From contig CM043957.1 in assembly GCA_014529385.2 (NCBI GenBank), forward strand, positions 82,242,881-82,306,880: a stretch of 64,000 bases of DNA, given 5' to 3'. This document shows positions 61,234-64,000 of the stretch, one piece after another. A model generated the notes under the pieces. The model had not been told where the DNA came from, made no database searches, and was given only the letters and a program-made list of their open reading frames with translations. Position 1 is the first letter of the stretch. Each line of letters starts with the position of its first letter. The position numbers and the translations under genes were made by a program. Source of the DNA: Adiantum capillus-veneris (taxonomy: Eukaryota; Streptophyta; Polypodiopsida; Polypodiales; Pteridaceae).

Positions 61234-61406
61234 AGAATGGTTAGTTGATCTAATGAGGAAACCTGGAGAGCTAAGCAATGCAGAGCCTTTCCTCAAAAGC
61301 TTGCAATCTCCATTCATCCATTCACCTTTGTGACTTCCACAGTTCAGGAATTCCTTAAAATCTGATCTGGAACTGGACTTGCAGGCTTTGGATGCTTCCC
61401 AACCAG
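61234..61406 (+). CDS. CTR1-like: CTR1-like MAPKKK, exon 5, with in-frame stop
   Basis: After GTAAGCAG the exon completes the Arg codon and reads EWLVDLMRKPGELSNAEPFL and IHSPL, then TGA at 61331-61333. Reading through the stop the frame stays open with LPQFRNSLKSDLELD to a GTACTG donor at 61407 (an alternative donor is 61437). CTR1 has SPLRFP here, so the stop sits at an Arg codon and fits a CGA to TGA change. The exon is otherwise normal. Truncation would remove the kinase domain, which is not in the window. A sequencing error or a non-functional allele are alternatives. Confidence 0.8.
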
Positions 61407-62045
61407 GTACTGAGAGCTATCATGAAGGAAAGCTTTCTGTAGCTTATCTTTTTTTCAAATCTTCTGCTTTTTTTTCGTTGCAAGAAAATCTCTATGAAAA
61501 TTTCAAGAAATAATCAAAGACACGTGGATCTTACCACTCTTTCTCGCTTTTTTTTTAATGAAATAATAGGTGCTACTCAAATGTCACGTAAAGCTTTTGT
61601 GCTGATCTGTCCTAAACTGGAGCGCACACAATATGAATAAACTCTTATAAATTAACTTTATTAATCAGTGAGAACCAAGATTGACAAAGAGGGAGAAAGG
61701 GGGACAGAATAACCGAGATCAACATCGTGCTTAAACAAGAACCCCCCCCCCCCCCCCCCCCCCCCCCGGAACCCCAAAATAAAATAAAATAAATGAAGAA
61801 TCTTTAGTTGATGGGGAGAAGTTTACAAGCACATGAATCGAGTAGGGAGTGAGATCTCTGGAGTTCCATCGAGTTTGAAGTTTAGAACGGAGTGTGGGGG
61901 TAGTGCCTCGAAATTTTGAGAATCGAAGTGCTCAGCTTGAAAGGATCTCAAAGTATGACAACCTCCCAAGTTCCATCGAGTTTGAGGTTCAAAACAGAGC
62001 GTGGGAGTAGTTTCCCACCTCCGCAAATTTCAAGAATTGAAGTTC
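61407..62045. repeat. C run and 107-bp tandem pair after exon 5
   Basis: A C run lies at about 61742-61767. Two tandem 107-bp units begin GTTCCATCGAGTTTGA at 61863 and 61970 and share AAAGGATCTCAAA. No further CTR1 exon was found before the window end. LINE sequence starts around 62046. Confidence 0.6.
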
Positions 62046-62480
62046 TCAACTCGAAAGGATCTCAAAACACGACAATCTAAAGCAAGCCTCCTCAGATTCC
62101 GATCCTAGAGTTTCTTGAGAAGATACTGTAGCCTTTCCGCTCTTGGAGAGAGAATTCACTTGTACAACACAACTTCTGCAACCAAACAGGTCCTCTCCAA
62201 TCCTCCTAAGGCTGCATGTCCTCTCCAATCCTCCCATGGCTGCATAAGCTCTGGTCAATCTAGTCTCTACTGCTCTCCTCAATAAAACCATTGGTCCACT
62301 GATGACTAGTGCAAGGTAGGTGTATGTATCTATATATTCCATTGTCTCATGACCGTAGGTAAATGTGGGTGCTGACCTCTTGACCCACAGCGTGTGGTGT
62401 TAAACACCATCACCTTGGTTTGCCAAGGTTGACAAACATTCCACTATCGTGGGCAAACGTATGCAAAGCATCCAAGTGAC
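62046..62480 (-). pseudogene. LINE RT C-terminal fragment (minus strand)
   Basis: Minus-strand frames read LDALHTFAHDSGMFVNLGK (about 62405-62475) and YTYLALVISGPMVLLRRAVETRL with AAMGGLERTC (62200-62330). These are the parts of the RT after the catalytic box. They continue the fragment at 63345-63725, interrupted by the segment at 62481-63344. Confidence 0.75.
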
Positions 62481-63344
62481 ACTGCATCCCCTCCGGAGCC
62501 CCCCCCCCCCCCCCCCCCCCCCCCTCGCGCGCTGCCCTGAGCTGCCCGCCAATCCTACGTGCTGCCCTGTAATGCCCGTCCTCCCCACACACACTCCCTC
62601 CTTGCGTTGCCCGCAGCCTGCCCTCCATTCCCCCACTCCCTCCTTGGGCTATCCTTCGGTGTTGATTCCCAACGGCATCGACTCGCCTTGCTGCTTCACC
62701 TCACTCTCATCGATGCCCTTGACTCCCTTCGCTCGCCTTCGGAGTAGCACACAAATGAAAGATTCTGCTCCGCCACAAAGGGACTCCACTGAAGCCCCCT
62801 CGCACGACCCCTCGCAGAACCCACCATCCGACTTGCTCTTTCACTGACAGAGCAAGCGAGCTTAGAGGCAGAGGTGGCACGCCTTCATGCCACCTCTGTT
62901 ATCTGCAAGATTCTCGGCACCAGACCCAGCAAAGGGGAGGTGCGTGATCTCCTCCAGGCCCACCTTCTTGCAGAGGTGGGCAAGATCCTCGATGTTCAGC
63001 TTCTTGGACGTGGCTCCTACCAAATAGAGTTTGAGACTCCCGAGATGGTGTCCAAGGTCATTGCGATGAGCCCCTTGGCTATCTGAGCAGTTCGAGCTCA
63101 TTTTCGACAGTGGCGCCACGGTAGCTACTGATGTTCTTGTTGAGGAGGCAAACCTTCCCATTTCGGTCTGCTTCCCCAGCTTTGAGGAGAGAGACCTTCC
63201 GCTCCTGTCCCCAGGATTGACTCAGAGATTGGGACCGTCTTGGAGACACCTCGCACGGCAGCCTCTGTAGCTGCCAAGGCAACTGGCATTCCCACAATCT
63301 GTGTTCTCGTTCGGGACACCCACACCCTCCTGAAGGTCATTCTA
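62481..63344 (+). pseudogene. DUF4283-type Gag/ORF1 fragment within the LINE
   Basis: Plus-strand sequence, with a C run at 62501-62524, codes for a Pro-rich leader and then ATSVICKILGTRPSKGEVRDL and GRGSYQIEFETPEMVSKVI (62874-63086), a DUF4283-like domain found in ORF1 proteins of plant L1-type elements. A later frame has TASVAAKATGIPTI. The zinc knuckle expected after it is missing, and the piece ends in LPQLSGCW at about 63360. Orientation is opposite to the LINE around it. Confidence 0.65.
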
Positions 63345-63725
63345 CTACCTCAGCTTAGTGGTTGTTGGTTCCACCAGAGCATGGTCAGAAATCAACACTA
63401 TTATCAGTATATAACGGTAATGGGATCCATGTCCCTGCCAACTGTGCTCCTCTATCACCATTCTTCTCAAGGTAGTCAGAAACCTCATCCACATACATAC
63501 CAAATAGCGTAGGAGATAGCGGGCAGCCTGTTTCACCCCGATAGTGGAATGAACCAAAGCCGATATCCTCTCTGGAGTGTGTACATGCCCCACTATTGAA
63601 TTGTATAGAGCCATGATCTCCCAAATCAACTCTGTGGGTACCCCCATCTCTTGCAATCTGCGCATCAATCTGGCTCTGGGCGATGTGTCAAATGCTTTGC
63701 GGAAATCCACAAAGATACAATAGAT
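63345..63725 (-). pseudogene. LINE RT fragment (minus strand)
   Basis: It reads IFVDFRKAFDT, RRLQEMGVPTELIWEI, ALYNSIVGHVHTP, and after a frameshift QGCPLSPTLFGMYVDEVSDYLEK and GTWIPLPLYTDN; the last is where LLYADD should lie, so the catalytic box is altered. It corresponds to the RT part lost from the plus-strand LINE at 51.3-53.0 kb, which it overlaps over FRKAFDT to HTP. Confidence 0.8.
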
Positions 63726-63779
63726 GTCACAAAGCAGCCCTAAAAGTGAGGCGCATAACACAAATCAGCCCTAAAAGTG

Positions 63780-64000
63780 GGGGTGCCCTTCTTTTAATAG
63801 GCCAAGTGATTGGACAATCGAAAAGCCAAAGATGGGACAGTGAAAAGCCAAAGGTCGGACAAATGAAAAGTGGCAACGCCAGCTCCGCTATCAAGATGGC
63901 CATGGTTTTTACACCTTGGAATTCCACAGCAAGAGTGGTGTTCTCATCTTCTCCCTCGTAGTACTCGCCCACCTTGTTAAATGGCACTGGCCTAGTGTTT
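63780..64000 (-). pseudogene. Ty3 protease fragment (window edge)
   Basis: The minus strand reads VGEYYEGEDENTTLAVEFQGVKTMAIL; then a one-base deletion shifts to the frame D-S-G-A-G-V-A, the retropepsin active site, near 63885-63900. It is bounded on the left by CCCTAAAAGTG direct repeats at 63740-63775. The element continues beyond the window. Confidence 0.55.

Overview
This window reads as nuclear DNA of a land plant with a large, repeat-saturated genome. The only recognisable host gene is a CTR1-type Raf-like MAPKKK on the + strand with plant-style introns of about 11.7 and 11.9 kb. The rest is plant transposable elements: Tat-type and chromovirus-type Ty3 elements, two kinds of LINE, a Helitron relative, small inverted-repeat elements and long CT/GA, CA and C/G runs. 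Intron size and element mix suggest a fern or gymnosperm-like genome. The species is inference; nothing in the sequence names it. I saw no tRNA, rRNA or CRISPR array.

Region by region. 1-7437 is a Ty3 element on the minus strand with two RNase H domains (Tat-like) whose reverse transcriptase is split by a 2.0-kb solo LTR; the start of its 5' LTR follows at 7438. 7.4-9.7 kb is LTR remnant and low-complexity G-rich DNA. 9.7-18.0 kb is a decayed chromovirus-like Ty3 element (+), with a 667-bp inverted-repeat element in gag, a 1.34-kb inverted-repeat element in integrase and a tandem duplication in its tail. 19.1-27.9 kb (minus) is a Helitron relative. It carries a decayed Rep (HUH)/PIF1-like helicase, a C-terminal AP-type endonuclease (Helentron-like), and upstream a spliced, apparently intact OB-fold/RPA-like gene. 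An LTR of the chromovirus family lies in inverted orientation beyond it (28.3-29.97 kb). 30-35.3 kb is gene-poor repeat DNA.

35.8-61.4 kb holds five exons of the CTR1-like gene with exact GT-AG junctions and consistent phases. Intron 1 contains an L1-type LINE interrupted by a Ty3 element, whose left LTR is in turn interrupted by a non-autonomous LTR element encoding an unfamiliar coiled-coil/HDDL-repeat protein. Intron 3 contains an LTR/primer-binding-site leader joined to a LINE with EN and RT, followed by a near full-length Ty3 element of the same family as in intron 1. Exon 5 carries an in-frame TGA where CTR1 has arginine, and the kinase domain is not in the window. 61.4-64.0 kb is again mobile-element debris: a minus-strand LINE split by a DUF4283-type segment, and a retropepsin fragment.

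The mobile genes do not form one pathway. They record repeated, often nested insertion, and nearly all are broken. The two features that look best preserved are the RPA-like gene and the first three CTR1 exons.
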